Shown here: positions 1-10,138 of the stretch, one piece after another
Numbering within the stretch: the stretch's first letter is position 1
Layout of the letters: every line of letters begins with the position of its first letter
Source of the DNA: Bacteroidales bacterium
GTDB taxonomy: Bacteria; Bacteroidota; Bacteroidia; Bacteroidales; Paludibacteraceae
DNA length: 64,000 bases
Direction: 5' to 3'
Assembly (NCBI GenBank): GCA_012518275.1
Contig: JAAYSS010000096.1
Coordinates: 1 to 64,000, forward strand
The notes under the pieces: generated by a model
Database searches by the model: none
Told to the model about the DNA's origin: nothing
What the model saw: only the letters and a program-made list of their open reading frames with translations
Program-made: the position numbers and the translations under genes

Positions 1-48
1 CGAAATTATTTCTATTATCACATAACCATTAATAAAATTACAAGTTTT

Positions 49-225
49 ATGAAAGAATTAGTTGACAGAATCAATCAAGAATTTGCAGTTTTCAAAGAAA
101 ATGCGACTCTTCAAGTAGAAAAAGGTAACAAAGCTGCAGGCGCTCGTGCCCGCAAAGTTTCATTAGAATTGGAAAAATCGTTGAAAGAATTCCGTAAAGT
201 ATCTATTGCAGCTTCTAAAAAATAA
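49..225 (+). CDS. Histone H1-like small basic protein (58 aa)
   Basis: Own reading: ATG at 49, TAA at 223-225; MKELVDRINQEFAVFKENATLQVEKGNKAAGARARKVSLELEKSLKEFRKVSIAASKK. Below the ORF-track size cut-off. Resembles Bacteroidota Hc1-like proteins. Confidence 0.8.
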   Translation: MKELVDRINQEFAVFKENATLQVEKGNKAAGARARKVSLELEKSLKEFRKVSIAASKK

Positions 226-269
226 GTTGCAAATCCTTATTAAAACGGGAATTTTGAATAAAAAAGATT

Positions 270-308
270 AAGGGGTTTCATGAATAATGAATTCCCTTTC
301 TTTTTTGA
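270..308 (+). terminator. Intrinsic terminator after the histone-like gene
   Basis: AAGGGGTTTCAT-GAATA-ATGAATTCCCTT stem followed by a T-rich run. Confidence 0.7.
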
Positions 309-448
309 TTTAAGTCGAATAATTCCAGCCTTCGAAAAGGATTTCCGTTAATTAACTGAAAAATAATTTACAGAAACAGTGCAAAACAGGTAAAAATGTA
401 GTACTTTTGTACCAATTTTGCCGTAATCTGCTTTTGAAACTGTAAATC

Positions 449-2944
449 ATGGGTATAAATACTGTAAATTTTCGTTCTTTCGTTCCACATTTAACCGCAC
501 TTCTACTTTTTATTGTTATAGCATTTATTTGTTTTGTGCCCGTCATTGAGGGGAAAGAACTGGTAGCGCCTGATACTGATAGCTGGCGCAGCATGGCTCA
601 GGAAACTATTCAGTACAATGAAACGCATGACGATGTGACACTTTGGACAAACTCAATGTTCGGAGGAATGCCTAACTATCAGATTTCAATGAAGCAACCT
701 AATAATCTGCTGCAATATGTGGAAATAGCGTTGATAAAGACTTTCCCCCGTCCGGTATATAACGTGGTGTTGTACCTTATCTGCTTTTATATTTTGCTTC
801 TCGCATTTGGTATGAAACCTTGGCAGGCACTGGTCGGCTCTATTGGATTTACGTTTGCATCTTATAATTTTATCATTATTGCTGCCGGACATAATTCAAA
901 AGCAATAACCATTGCATATATGGCTCCGTTGATTGGAGCTGTCCATTTAGCTTTTAGGCAGAAAAAAATATTAGGTGGAGTACTAACCGCATTCTTTTTA
1001 AGTCTTGCCATTCGTGCCAATCACATCCAGATACTTTATTAGACGCTGATTATTGTGATATTTTTTGCTGTGGTAGAATTTATTTACAGCGTGAAGGATA
1101 AAGAAATCGCATCGTTTTTGAAATCGGTGGGCATATTGCTTGTTGCGGCAATAATTGCGATTGGGATGAACGCTACTTCGCTTTTAACCACTTACGAATA
1201 CAGTCAATATACCATGCGGGGTAAATCAAACGGACTCACCATTGATACGCAGAGTTCGCAGCAAGGGCTTAGCAAGGATTATATCACGCAGTGGAGTTAC
1301 GGAATAGGAGAGACGATGACCTTGCTAATTCCTGATTTCTACGGCGGGGCAAGTGTAGGAAAATTGGGGATGAAAAGTAAGACAGCTCAACATCTAAAAA
1401 ATTTAGGCGTACCTAATAGTCAAACCAAAGAAATTATCAGTCAAATGCCACTTTATTGGGGAAACCAACCCGGCACATCCGGACCAGTTTACTTAGGTGC
1501 TATTGTGATTTTCTTGTTTGTTCTAAGCTTGTTTATTGTTGACAGGCGAACAAAATGGTGGCTTATTCCGGTAATTATTCTCACGTTAATGCTTTCTTGG
1601 GGGAAAAACTTCATGCCTTTAACCGATTTTTTTATAGACCATGTGCCGCTCTACAATAAATTTCGAACCGTATCTATGACGTTGGTTGCAGCAGGATTTG
1701 CGGTGGCATTACTGGCATTTTTAGCTATGAAAGAAATTTACGAAGGCAACATCAGTAAAGAAAAACTGATAAAACCACTTTTGATAAGTGTTGGTATTAC
1801 GGGCGGAATAACCTTGCTATTTGTGTTAATTCCATCGCTGGCAGGTAATTTTGTTTCACCGCAAGACACTCAGTTTCAGGGTGATTTTTCATTTTTAAGA
1901 GAAACTCTTCCACAGGATAGAAAAGCGATGCTCCGTTCGGATGCTTTTCGTTCATTGGCATTTATAGTGTTGGGGGGATTGATACTTTGGACCTATCTGA
2001 AAGGGTATTTAAAGAAAAATGTTTCCATTGCGTTGCTTGGATTTTTTATATTGTTGGATATGTTTCCGGTTGCAAAACGTTATTTGAACGATGATAATTT
2101 TACTGCCAAACGCCCGAAACAGCTTGTACAAATGACTCCAGCTGATAAAATGGTACTTCAAGATAAGACTCAGTACCGTGTTTTGGATGCAACGGTCAAT
2201 TTATTCAACGATGCAACACCATCTTATTTCCACAAAAACATTGGGGGGTATCATGCCGCCAAACTTCGTCGCTACCAAGAATTGATAAATATGCAGTTGG
2301 AAGGAGAAATAGGCAAACTGTTTGACGCTTTTGGCAAAGCAACTACTCCTGAATCCATATTACCAACGCTTGATTCGCTTGGTGTACTAAATATGTTGAA
2401 TTTAAAATATATAATTTACAACAAAGAAGCACCGCCACTTGTTAATCCATATAATAATGGTAATGCTTGGTTTGTGGAGAACATTCGAGTAGCGGCTGAT
2501 GCCAATGAAGAAATGAAGTTGCTGGGTGAAATAGATACCAAGCGAGAATTGGTGATTGATAAATCGCTGGCTTCTAATCTTCCTGCAACTCTTACGCCAG
2601 ATTCAGTTAGTACGATAGCGTTGAAGTCATATAAACCCAACCATCTGATTTACAGCGTTGATGCAAAAAGTAATCAAGTAGCTGTATTTTCAGAGATTTT
2701 TTACGACAAGGGATGGAAAGCAACTATTGACGGAAATGAAGTGCCTTACACCCGTGTAAATTATTTGTTAAGGGGGATGTCGTTAAAAGCCGGAACGTAT
2801 GACTTAGAATTCCGTTTTGACCCGGATTCTTATAGAATAGGCAATACATTAGCCTTAATTTGTTCTATTTTGTTGTTGCTGGGCATTGTCGGATATATGT
2901 ATTTTGCTTTTAGAAAAAGAAAGTATATTGTGAAAACTAACTAA
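449..2944 (+). pseudogene. YfhO-family multi-pass membrane protein interrupted by an in-frame TAG at 1040-1042
   Basis: ORFs 449..1042 and 1055..2944 are in the same frame (both mod 3 = 2). The only interruption is TAG in ...ANHIQILY*TLIIVIFFAV...; both halves read as one YfhO-like protein. Confidence 0.75.
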
Positions 2945-2952
2945 TTTAAAAA

Positions 2953-3840
2953 GTGTTTATGTCAAAAAAGAAGTATAAAAGGAAAAGACGTTTAGTAAGA
3001 AATGCCGGAGCAACCGCAACTGTCAGTATGTCAATGGTTTTGTTTTTAGTAGGACTGTTGGCTTTGATTCTTTTTCTGACACGAGATATGAGCCGAGAGT
3101 TGAGAGAAAATTTGACTCTTTCAGTAGTTATAAAAGATGAGGCTACCGCACAGCAGATTTCGGGTATAAAGGAGTTTATTGAGAAGTCGCCTTTTGCAAA
3201 ATCAGCTCAATATATTACCAAAGAACAGGCATTACAAGACCATGTAGATGCATTGGGAGAAGATCCTGCCGAATTTTTGGGATGGAATCCACTTTTTGCT
3301 TCATTGGAAGTAAAGCTAAACGCCAGTTATGCACATCCTGACAGCGTAGCAAAAATTGAGCAACAATTGAGTAGGTATGAGAATATACATAAAGTTGTAT
3401 ATCAGAGGGATATGATTGCTATGGTGAATGAGAATATTCGTAAAATCAGCTATATCCTTGTCGGATTGACTTCTATTTTGATGTTGATTTCTTTTGCTTT
3501 GATTAATAATACGGTGCGTCTTCGGACTTACTCCAATCGATTCATTATTAACACGATGAAGCTTGTAGGAGCCAAAAGTTGGTTTATTCGAAAACCGTAT
3601 ATCAAGCAAAGTATTTTTAGTGGAGTTATTGCTGCGGTACTAGCGATGCTATTATTGAGTGGTTTGGTTTTCTATATGAAATATAAATTTGGATTAGAAA
3701 CTGTTTTCATTACAAAAGAAACAGCACTTGTTATTGCCGGCATCGTATTGATTTCCGGAATTATTTTAACAGCAATTTCATCCTATTTTGCTGTAGGCAA
3801 GTATATCCGAATGTGTACGGATGATATGTATTTTGCGTGA
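2953..3840 (+). CDS. ftsX: FtsX-like cell division ABC transporter permease
   Basis: 295 aa; N-terminal TM, extracellular domain and three C-terminal TMs typical of FtsX; followed by DUF3098-uppP-truB-queA. Confidence 0.85.
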   Translation: MFMSKKKYKRKRRLVRNAGATATVSMSMVLFLVGLLALILFLTRDMSRELRENLTLSVVIKDEATAQQISGIKEFIEKSPFAKSAQYITKEQALQDHVDALGEDPAEFLGWNPLFASLEVKLNASYAHPDSVAKIEQQLSRYENIHKVVYQRDMIAMVNENIRKISYILVGLTSILMLISFALINNTVRLRTYSNRFIINTMKLVGAKSWFIRKPYIKQSIFSGVIAAVLAMLLLSGLVFYMKYKFGLETVFITKETALVIAGIVLISGIILTAISSYFAVGKYIRMCTDDMYFA

Positions 3841-3965
3841 TTGAGAAAACCTTCAGCCATCAAAGGGGACCGAAATTCTTGTGTTAATATTGATAATAGA
3901 GTAGAAATTAAATCCAAATTATCTAAACTATTTTAGCTAGGCTAATCAACTAAATTAAATAAGTT

Positions 3966-4199
3966 ATGGAAGAAAAGAAGTTTGTTATTTCCAAAATAAA
4001 TTATATTTTAATAGCGGTTTCGCTTGTGATAATCGTCATTGGATTTTTATTGATGGGTGGGAAACCCTCAGGTGTGGAATTTAATCCCGATATATTCAGT
4101 ACACGCCGTATCGTTGTGGGACCGATGGTCTCTTTCGCCGGTTTTCTGTTTATGATTTTTGCAATCCTTTACAAACCTAAATCAAGACGTGAAGAATGA
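3966..4199 (+). CDS. DUF3098 small membrane protein
   Basis: 77 aa, two TMs, '[25 protein letters not shown]'; overlaps the uppP start (ATGA). Confidence 0.75.
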   Translation: MEEKKFVISKINYILIAVSLVIIVIGFLLMGGKPSGVEFNPDIFSTRRIVVGPMVSFAGFLFMIFAILYKPKSRREE

Positions 4200-4993
4200 G
4201 CATTGTTGAAGCAATTATTATTGCAATTGTTGAAGGACTGACCGAGTTTTTACCTGTATCATCAACAGGTCACATGATATTAACTCAAGGATTTCTGGGC
4301 GTTAAAAGTGATGAATTTGTAAAAGCTTTTACTGTAATCATTCAGTTTGGAGCCATTCTGTCTGTATTGATTTTGTATTGGAAGCGTTTTTTTCAATCTT
4401 TGGATTTTTACTGGAAGCTGTTGGTGGCATTTCTGCCTGCTGCCGTTATTGGCTTTTTGGCAGGAGATTTTATTGACAGTTTGTTGGAAAATGTATGGGT
4501 TGTAGCCATTATGCTTGTTTTGGGAGGTGTTTTCATGCTCTTTGTGGACAAATGGTTTGTTCATCCGGAAAGACCTGAACCGGAGATGACCTATGGGCAT
4601 GCTTTGAAAATTGGACTTGCTCAATGTGTCGCTATGATTCCGGGCGTTTCACGTTCTATGGCAACGATAGTGGGAGGAATGGCACAAGATTTCAGCCGGA
4701 AAACAGCCGCTGAATTTTCATTTTTCCTGGCTGTTCCGACAATGGCAGCAGCCTCGGGGTACAAACTACTCGGTTTGCTAAAAAATGATGCCACCCGCCT
4801 GATGCTTTCAGAAAACATCAACACGTTGCTGGTTGGAAATCTTGTAGCATTTGTAGTGGCCATGGCAGCAATCAAATTTTTTATTAGTTTTTTAACAAAA
4901 TACGGCTTTAAAGCGTTCGGATATTACCGTATTTTAGCCGGACTGGCCATTATTTTATTGATGATTTTAGGATACAATTTAGAAGTGGTTTAA
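4196..4993 (+). CDS. uppP: Undecaprenyl-diphosphate phosphatase
   Basis: [17 protein letters not shown] and [14 protein letters not shown] motifs of the BacA/UppP family. Confidence 0.95.
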   Translation: MSIVEAIIIAIVEGLTEFLPVSSTGHMILTQGFLGVKSDEFVKAFTVIIQFGAILSVLILYWKRFFQSLDFYWKLLVAFLPAAVIGFLAGDFIDSLLENVWVVAIMLVLGGVFMLFVDKWFVHPERPEPEMTYGHALKIGLAQCVAMIPGVSRSMATIVGGMAQDFSRKTAAEFSFFLAVPTMAAASGYKLLGLLKNDATRLMLSENINTLLVGNLVAFVVAMAAIKFFISFLTKYGFKAFGYYRILAGLAIILLMILGYNLEVV

Positions 4994-5002
4994 TTTTTTG
5001 AA

Positions 5003-5683
5003 GTGGATTTTTTAGAAGGTGCGATATTGTACGTAGATAAACCGCTTAACTGGACTTCATTTGATTTGGTCAATAAAATTAGGTGGAAACTTATCCGTAC
5101 ATTAAATATAAAAAAGTTAAAAGTAGGGCATGCAGGTACACTTGATCCGTTGGCTACCGGCGTGATGATTATTTGCACAGGGAAAGCAACCAAGCGGATT
5201 GATGAGTTTCAATATCAAGAAAAGGAATACATTGCAACTTTGAAGCTGGGTGCCACAACACCGTCATTTGATTTAGAGACAGAAATTGACGCCGAATATC
5301 CAACCGAACATATTACGCGAGAGCTGATTGATCAGATAATTCCAACGTTTAAAGGTGAGATTTGGCAGGTGCCACCGATTTATTCGGCTGTGAAGGTTGC
5401 TGGCAAAAGAGCCTACGATTATGCTCGTGAAGGACAAAAAATTGAACTAAAACCAAAGTTGTTGGTTGTAGATGAAATCGAGGTTTTAAAATTCTCACTA
5501 CCGGAGTTGATAATCCGGGTTGTTTGTAGCAAAGGTACGTATATCCGAGCTTTGGCACGAGACATCGGTGAAGCTCTTAACAGTGGAGCACACCTTACAG
5601 CTCTTAAAAGGACGAGAATTGGTGAGATAACGCTGGATAAATGTCAGAAGATTGACGATTTACTGTATAGTTTTGATAAATAA
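5003..5683 (+). CDS. truB: tRNA pseudouridine(55) synthase
   Basis: DKPLNWTSFDLV, KVGHAGTLDPLATGVM and YSAVKVAGKRAYDYAR motifs. Confidence 0.95.
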   Translation: MDFLEGAILYVDKPLNWTSFDLVNKIRWKLIRTLNIKKLKVGHAGTLDPLATGVMIICTGKATKRIDEFQYQEKEYIATLKLGATTPSFDLETEIDAEYPTEHITRELIDQIIPTFKGEIWQVPPIYSAVKVAGKRAYDYAREGQKIELKPKLLVVDEIEVLKFSLPELIIRVVCSKGTYIRALARDIGEALNSGAHLTALKRTRIGEITLDKCQKIDDLLYSFDK

Positions 5684-5713
5684 AAATAAAATTAAAATAG
5701 GTATAAAATAAAT

Positions 5714-6763
5714 ATGAAATTATCGCAATTTAAATTTAAACTACCCGAAGACTTAATTGCACAATATCCAACTAATTTTAGGGATGAGTCACGATTGATG
5801 TTGCTAAACAGGAAAAATGGAAAAATAGAACATCATGTATTCAAAGATGTCATTAACTTTTTTGATGAAAATGATTTGTTTGTTTTTAATAACACAAAAG
5901 TATTTCCTGCACGTTTGTATGGGCATAAAGAAAAGACAGGAGCCCAAATTGAAGTTTTCCTATTGAGAGAACTCAACACAGAGTCAAGGCTTTGGGATGT
6001 CATGGTAGAGCCTGCACGGAAAATTCGCATTGGGAATAAACTCTTTTTCGGTGAAGATGATAGGGTAGTAGCCGAAGTGATTGACAATACTACTTCACGT
6101 GGTCGTACACTCCGATTTTTGTATGATGGTGATCACGAAAGTTTTAAGAAAGACCTTTATAGTTTAGGGCAGACTCCATTACCAAGGACTATTAATAGAC
6201 GTGTGGAATCGAATGATAAAAAAAGATTTCAAACAATTTTTGCAGAGAAAGAGGGTGCTGTCTCAGCTCCGGGAGCAGGACTGCATTTTAGCCGAGAGTT
6301 GTTTAAACGAATGGAAATAAAAGGGATAGAAACTTCTTTTATCACATCCCATATGAGTTTAGGCAATTTCCGAAAGATTGAGGTGGAAGACCTTACTAAA
6401 CATAAGATGGACTCAGAGCAAATGGAAGTTACACCACAAACAGCAAAAGAGATAAATCGTGCTAAAGACCGTGCAAGTAATATATGTGCGGTAGGAGCTA
6501 CTGTGATGCGTGCGCTCGAAACTGTGGTGGGAACTGAAGGGAAAATCAAATCGTTTGAAGGTTGGACTAATAAATTTATTTTTCCCACTTATGAATTTAC
6601 GGTAGCCAATGCACTGGTCACTAATTTTCATATGCCATATTCTATATTTCTTATGTTGGCAGCTGCATTTGGCGGCTATGAAAACGTAATGCATGCTTAT
6701 AGTGTGGCTATTAAGGAAAAATATAGATTTGGAGTGTATGGGGACGCAATGTTGATACTGTAA
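5714..6763 (+). CDS. queA: S-adenosylmethionine:tRNA ribosyltransferase-isomerase
   Basis: MKLSQFKFKLPEDLIAQYP...DESRLMLLNR...GAVSAPGAGLHF, typical of QueA. Confidence 0.95.
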   Translation: MKLSQFKFKLPEDLIAQYPTNFRDESRLMLLNRKNGKIEHHVFKDVINFFDENDLFVFNNTKVFPARLYGHKEKTGAQIEVFLLRELNTESRLWDVMVEPARKIRIGNKLFFGEDDRVVAEVIDNTTSRGRTLRFLYDGDHESFKKDLYSLGQTPLPRTINRRVESNDKKRFQTIFAEKEGAVSAPGAGLHFSRELFKRMEIKGIETSFITSHMSLGNFRKIEVEDLTKHKMDSEQMEVTPQTAKEINRAKDRASNICAVGATVMRALETVVGTEGKIKSFEGWTNKFIFPTYEFTVANALVTNFHMPYSIFLMLAAAFGGYENVMHAYSVAIKEKYRFGVYGDAMLIL

Positions 6764-6797
6764 ATCAGAAACGGAAAACATAAAGACAAAAACACAT

Positions 6798-6826
6798 AAA
6801 AAAATCCGCAAATTGCGGATTTTTTG
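6798..6826. terminator. Bidirectional terminator between convergent queA and coaC-like genes
   Basis: AAAAAATCCGCAATTTGCGGATTTTTT-type inverted repeat (AAAATCCGCAAATTGCGGATTTTT). Confidence 0.85.
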
Positions 6827-6870
6827 TTCTTTCATATTGTTTATCTTGTTTTTATCACTTTGTTTTTCAC

Positions 6871-7404
6871 TCAAAGAAATGTCTTTATTTCTTTCACGAT
6901 TTCTTGCCAATCCAACAACTTTCCTGTACCAATATCTCCACATGCAAGTTCACCTTTAGCCGTTCCGTACACATGGTACCCGTGCTTTTTCAGTTTTTCA
7001 ATGTTTTCTTGAAGAATCGTATTTTCATACATAAACGTATTCATAGCCGGAAAGATAAGCACAGGGCTACGTGCTGCCATTACGGTGGTGGTGAGCATAT
7101 CGTCAGCTATGCCGTTGGCTATTTTACCAATGATATTGGCGGTGGCAGGAACAATTACAAAAACATCAGCTGCTTTTGCAAGATCAATGTGCTTAGTGTC
7201 CCATTCGCGTACCGGATCAAACATATCCGTTATTACGGGATTGTGTGACATGGTTTTAAACGTGAGTGGCGCAATAAATTCTTGCGCAGCGCGTGTCATG
7301 ATAACCTCCACGTTATAACCCTCTTTCTTTAGTTGATTAACTACCTCTATGGCTTTATAGCAAGCTATCCCTCCGGATACACCGATAAGAATTGTTTTTT
7401 TCAT
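6871..7404 (-). CDS. Phosphopantothenoylcysteine decarboxylase-type flavoprotein (CoaC domain only)
   Basis: 177 aa; GVSGGIACYKA, ATANIIGKIANGIADDMLTT, PAMNTFMYEN. No CoaB domain present. Confidence 0.85.
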   Translation of the reverse strand: MKKTILIGVSGGIACYKAIEVVNQLKKEGYNVEVIMTRAAQEFIAPLTFKTMSHNPVITDMFDPVREWDTKHIDLAKAADVFVIVPATANIIGKIANGIADDMLTTTVMAARSPVLIFPAMNTFMYENTILQENIEKLKKHGYHVYGTAKGELACGDIGTGKLLDWQEIVKEIKTFL

Positions 7405-7483
7405 GAATTATTATAGCTTGTTGTTTGGTTAAGTGGATGTATATAAAATACTAACCACTTTCACCGAGATCTGTAAAGTTATA

Positions 7484-7520
7484 AAAAAACCGTAAATGTT
7501 TGATATTTACGGTGTTTTTT
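7484..7520 (-). terminator. Terminator downstream of tRNA-Ser (minus strand)
   Basis: ACCGTAAAT-gtttgat-ATTTACGGT stem flanked by A7 and T6 runs on the plus strand. Confidence 0.65.
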
Positions 7521-7574
7521 GCAAATAATTTGACTATTGGAATATTAATTCGAAACTTGAGTATTTATTTATTG

Positions 7575-7659
7575 CGGAGGGAGAGGGATTCGAACCCCCG
7601 GAAGCTCTCACTTCAACGGTTTTCAAGACCGCCGCGATCAACCACTCTGCCATCCCTCC
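7575..7659 (-). tRNA. tRNA-Ser(TGA)
   Basis: Minus-strand cloverleaf GGAGGGA...TCCCTCC, anticodon loop CTTGAAA, long variable arm, T-loop GGTTCGAATCC. Confidence 0.93.
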
Positions 7660-7850
7660 TTGAAATTGCTTTTATCCTAAAGCGACTGCAAAGGTAAAAT
7701 AAAAAATGATATATACAAAAATTTAGATTTATTTTTTGCAATTGTAGAGTTAATGTAAGTGTAAATGAAAATAAATTTACATAAACTTAATACTTTCAAC
7801 TTTTGTCAAAAAAATCACGTATCTTTGCACCTATATAAGTACGAGCATCT

Positions 7851-8009
7851 ATGAGTACTAACATCAATCCATATCATTATTTCGTTTACGGCATGCAATC
7901 AGGTTGTATGGAAAAAATACCCTTAAAAATTTTGAAACCGGCTTATTCGAAGGGAGTATGTTGGTCTTCAGATAATAATTTTCGAACAAAACCAAAAACT
8001 TTCCTATGA
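7851..8009 (+). CDS. Candidate 52-aa leader/upstream ORF overlapping the pyrB start
   Basis: Own reading: ATG 7851, TGA 8007-8009, overlapping pyrB ATG at 8006 as ATGA. Peptide [52 protein letters not shown]. Preceded by TATCTTTG (7820-7827). Confidence 0.45.
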   Translation: MSTNINPYHYFVYGMQSGCMEKIPLKILKPAYSKGVCWSSDNNFRTKPKTFL

Positions 8010-8914
8010 AAAACCGCAGTTTAGTATCCATTACAGATTACTCAAAAGACGAAATCTTGGAAATTTTGCATCTGGCAACTGAATTTGAAGCCAGTCCTAA
8101 TCAAAAAATATTGGCAGGAAAAATCATTGCAACACTGTTTTTTGAGCCTTCTACCCGTACTCGGCTTAGTTTTGAAACGGCAGTGAACCGGCTCAGAGGC
8201 CGGATAATTGGTTTTTCAGATGCGATGACGAGTAGTTCGGTAAAAGGCGAAACATTACATGACACCATCCGTATGGTTGCCAATTATGCCGATGCCATTG
8301 TCATGCGCCATCCATTGGAAGGGTCTGCTCGCTATGCATCTGAAATTTCGCCCGTCCCGATTATTAATGCCGGTGACGGAGCTAATCAGCACCCTTCACA
8401 GACGTTGCTCGACCTATATTCCATCTTAAAAACACAGGGTACGCTTGAAAACCTGAAAATCTGTTTGGTGGGCGACTTAAAATATGGACGCACGGTGCAC
8501 TCGCTCATTATGGCTATGTCGCACTTCAATCCCTGCTTCCGTTTTATAGCGCCCGATGAGCTAAAAATGCCGGATGAATACAAGCTGTTTTGCAAGAAAA
8601 ACAAAATTCCTTTTGAAGAGACTACGGAGCTTGCGGGAAACTTTGACGATGCCGACATCCTTTACATCACACGGGTTCAGAAAGAACGATTTTTGGATAT
8701 GCTTGAGTTTGAACGGGTTAAAAACACTTACACCCTTAAAAACAACATGTTACGCAACAGCAAACCTAATTTGAAAATACTGCATCCGCTTCCCCGTGTA
8801 AACGAGATACATCCGGACGTGGACAACAATCCAAAAGCCTACTACTTTCAGCAAGCACAAAACGGAATGTACGTGCGTCAAGCAATTGTAACTAAAGTGT
8901 TGGGGATAAAATAA
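8006..8914 (+). CDS. pyrB: Aspartate carbamoyltransferase catalytic subunit
   Basis: [13 protein letters not shown] and [15 protein letters not shown] motifs. Confidence 0.97.
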   Translation: MKNRSLVSITDYSKDEILEILHLATEFEASPNQKILAGKIIATLFFEPSTRTRLSFETAVNRLRGRIIGFSDAMTSSSVKGETLHDTIRMVANYADAIVMRHPLEGSARYASEISPVPIINAGDGANQHPSQTLLDLYSILKTQGTLENLKICLVGDLKYGRTVHSLIMAMSHFNPCFRFIAPDELKMPDEYKLFCKKNKIPFEETTELAGNFDDADILYITRVQKERFLDMLEFERVKNTYTLKNNMLRNSKPNLKILHPLPRVNEIHPDVDNNPKAYYFQQAQNGMYVRQAIVTKVLGIK

Positions 8915-8923
8915 ATTTGAATT

Positions 8924-9376
8924 ATGAAAAAACTACAAGTAGCAGCATTGAAAGAAGGCACGGTAATAGACCACATCCCGCCAAAAAAGCTTTTTAAGGT
9001 GATTACTTTGCTCAAATTACAGAATTGTGATAATATGATTACATTTGGCACCAACTTGGAAAGCAAGCGTATGGGGCGTAAAGCAATTATTAAGGTTTCC
9101 GAAAAGTTTTTTGAAGATAGTGAAATTAACCGCATTACGCTTATCGCACCGAATGCAAAAATAAATATCATTAAAAACTTTGAAGTTGTCGAGAAAAGAC
9201 CTCTTAAATTACCCGACGAAGTGAAAGAAATTGTAACTTGCCCTAATCCGGCTTGTATTACTAACCATCAGCCTGTTACAACGCATTTTATCGTGCAAGA
9301 AGAGCGTGATGTAGTTTTGTTGAAATGTCACTATTGTGAAAAAGAAGCAAAATTGGAAGAAGTAAAAATCAAGTAA
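8924..9376 (+). CDS. pyrI: Aspartate carbamoyltransferase regulatory subunit
   Basis: 150 aa; allosteric domain plus Zn-binding CPNPACI...CHYCE; directly downstream of pyrB. Confidence 0.95.
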   Translation: MKKLQVAALKEGTVIDHIPPKKLFKVITLLKLQNCDNMITFGTNLESKRMGRKAIIKVSEKFFEDSEINRITLIAPNAKINIIKNFEVVEKRPLKLPDEVKEIVTCPNPACITNHQPVTTHFIVQEERDVVLLKCHYCEKEAKLEEVKIK

Positions 9377-9390
9377 AACAGATATAGCAA

Positions 9391-10014
9391 ATGCAAGAAA
9401 AAGACAAAAACAAGTTAGAAGAAAAATTTAAACCCATTCTTGAAAACAGCTCACACGTTTCATGGAAGCCTCGTACAATGCTTTATCCGCTTCCCGCTGT
9501 GATGATTTCATGTGGAGAAAATGAAGATGATTACAATATCATTACGGTAAGTTGGGTTGGTACAATTTGTTCAAACCCGCCAATGTGCTATATCTCCATA
9601 CGTCCCGAAAGACATTCTTATGAAATCATAAAAAGAACAAAAGAATTTGTTATAAACCTGTCAAATGAAGATTTAGCAGAAGCTACTGACTGGTGTGGTG
9701 TGAAAAGTGGTAAAGATTTTAACAAATTCAAAGAGATGAAACTCACCCACCAAAAAGGTAAAATGGTTGATGCTCCGATCATTATGGAGTCACCGTTGTG
9801 CATAGAGTGTAAAGTTAAAGAAATCATCTCACTGGGTTCACACGATATGTTTATTGCTGAAGTGGTTAATATACAAGCTAACGCACAATACATTGATAAA
9901 GAATCAGGTATATTTGATTTTCAAAAAGCCAATCTCATTACTAACTCTCATGGACGTTATTATAAGCTTGGGGAAGAGATCGGAAAATTTGGGTGGTCTT
10001 TAAAGAAGAAATAG
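9391..10014 (+). CDS. Flavin reductase family (FMN-binding split barrel) protein
   Basis: PAVMISCGENEDDYNIITVSWVGTICSNPPMCYISIRPERHSYEII pattern. Confidence 0.85.
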   Translation: MQEKDKNKLEEKFKPILENSSHVSWKPRTMLYPLPAVMISCGENEDDYNIITVSWVGTICSNPPMCYISIRPERHSYEIIKRTKEFVINLSNEDLAEATDWCGVKSGKDFNKFKEMKLTHQKGKMVDAPIIMESPLCIECKVKEIISLGSHDMFIAEVVNIQANAQYIDKESGIFDFQKANLITNSHGRYYKLGEEIGKFGWSLKKK

Positions 10015-10138
10015 TAATGATAACTTTAATTCCAGATTGGGAAAAGTGAAAAGAATAACATTAAAAATAAATTTAATTATAAACATATTATTATAATAAT
10101 CCTTTGAAAATCCCACAAAAGGGGTTTTGAATAATTTT

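Noticed and set aside
1040-1042. TAG as a recoded sense codon genome-wide
   Set aside because: rpoB and other housekeeping genes in the window end in TAG, so reassignment is not supported.
5684-5713. preQ1 riboswitch upstream of queA
   Set aside because: The truB-queA gap is only 30 nt with no riboswitch-like structure.
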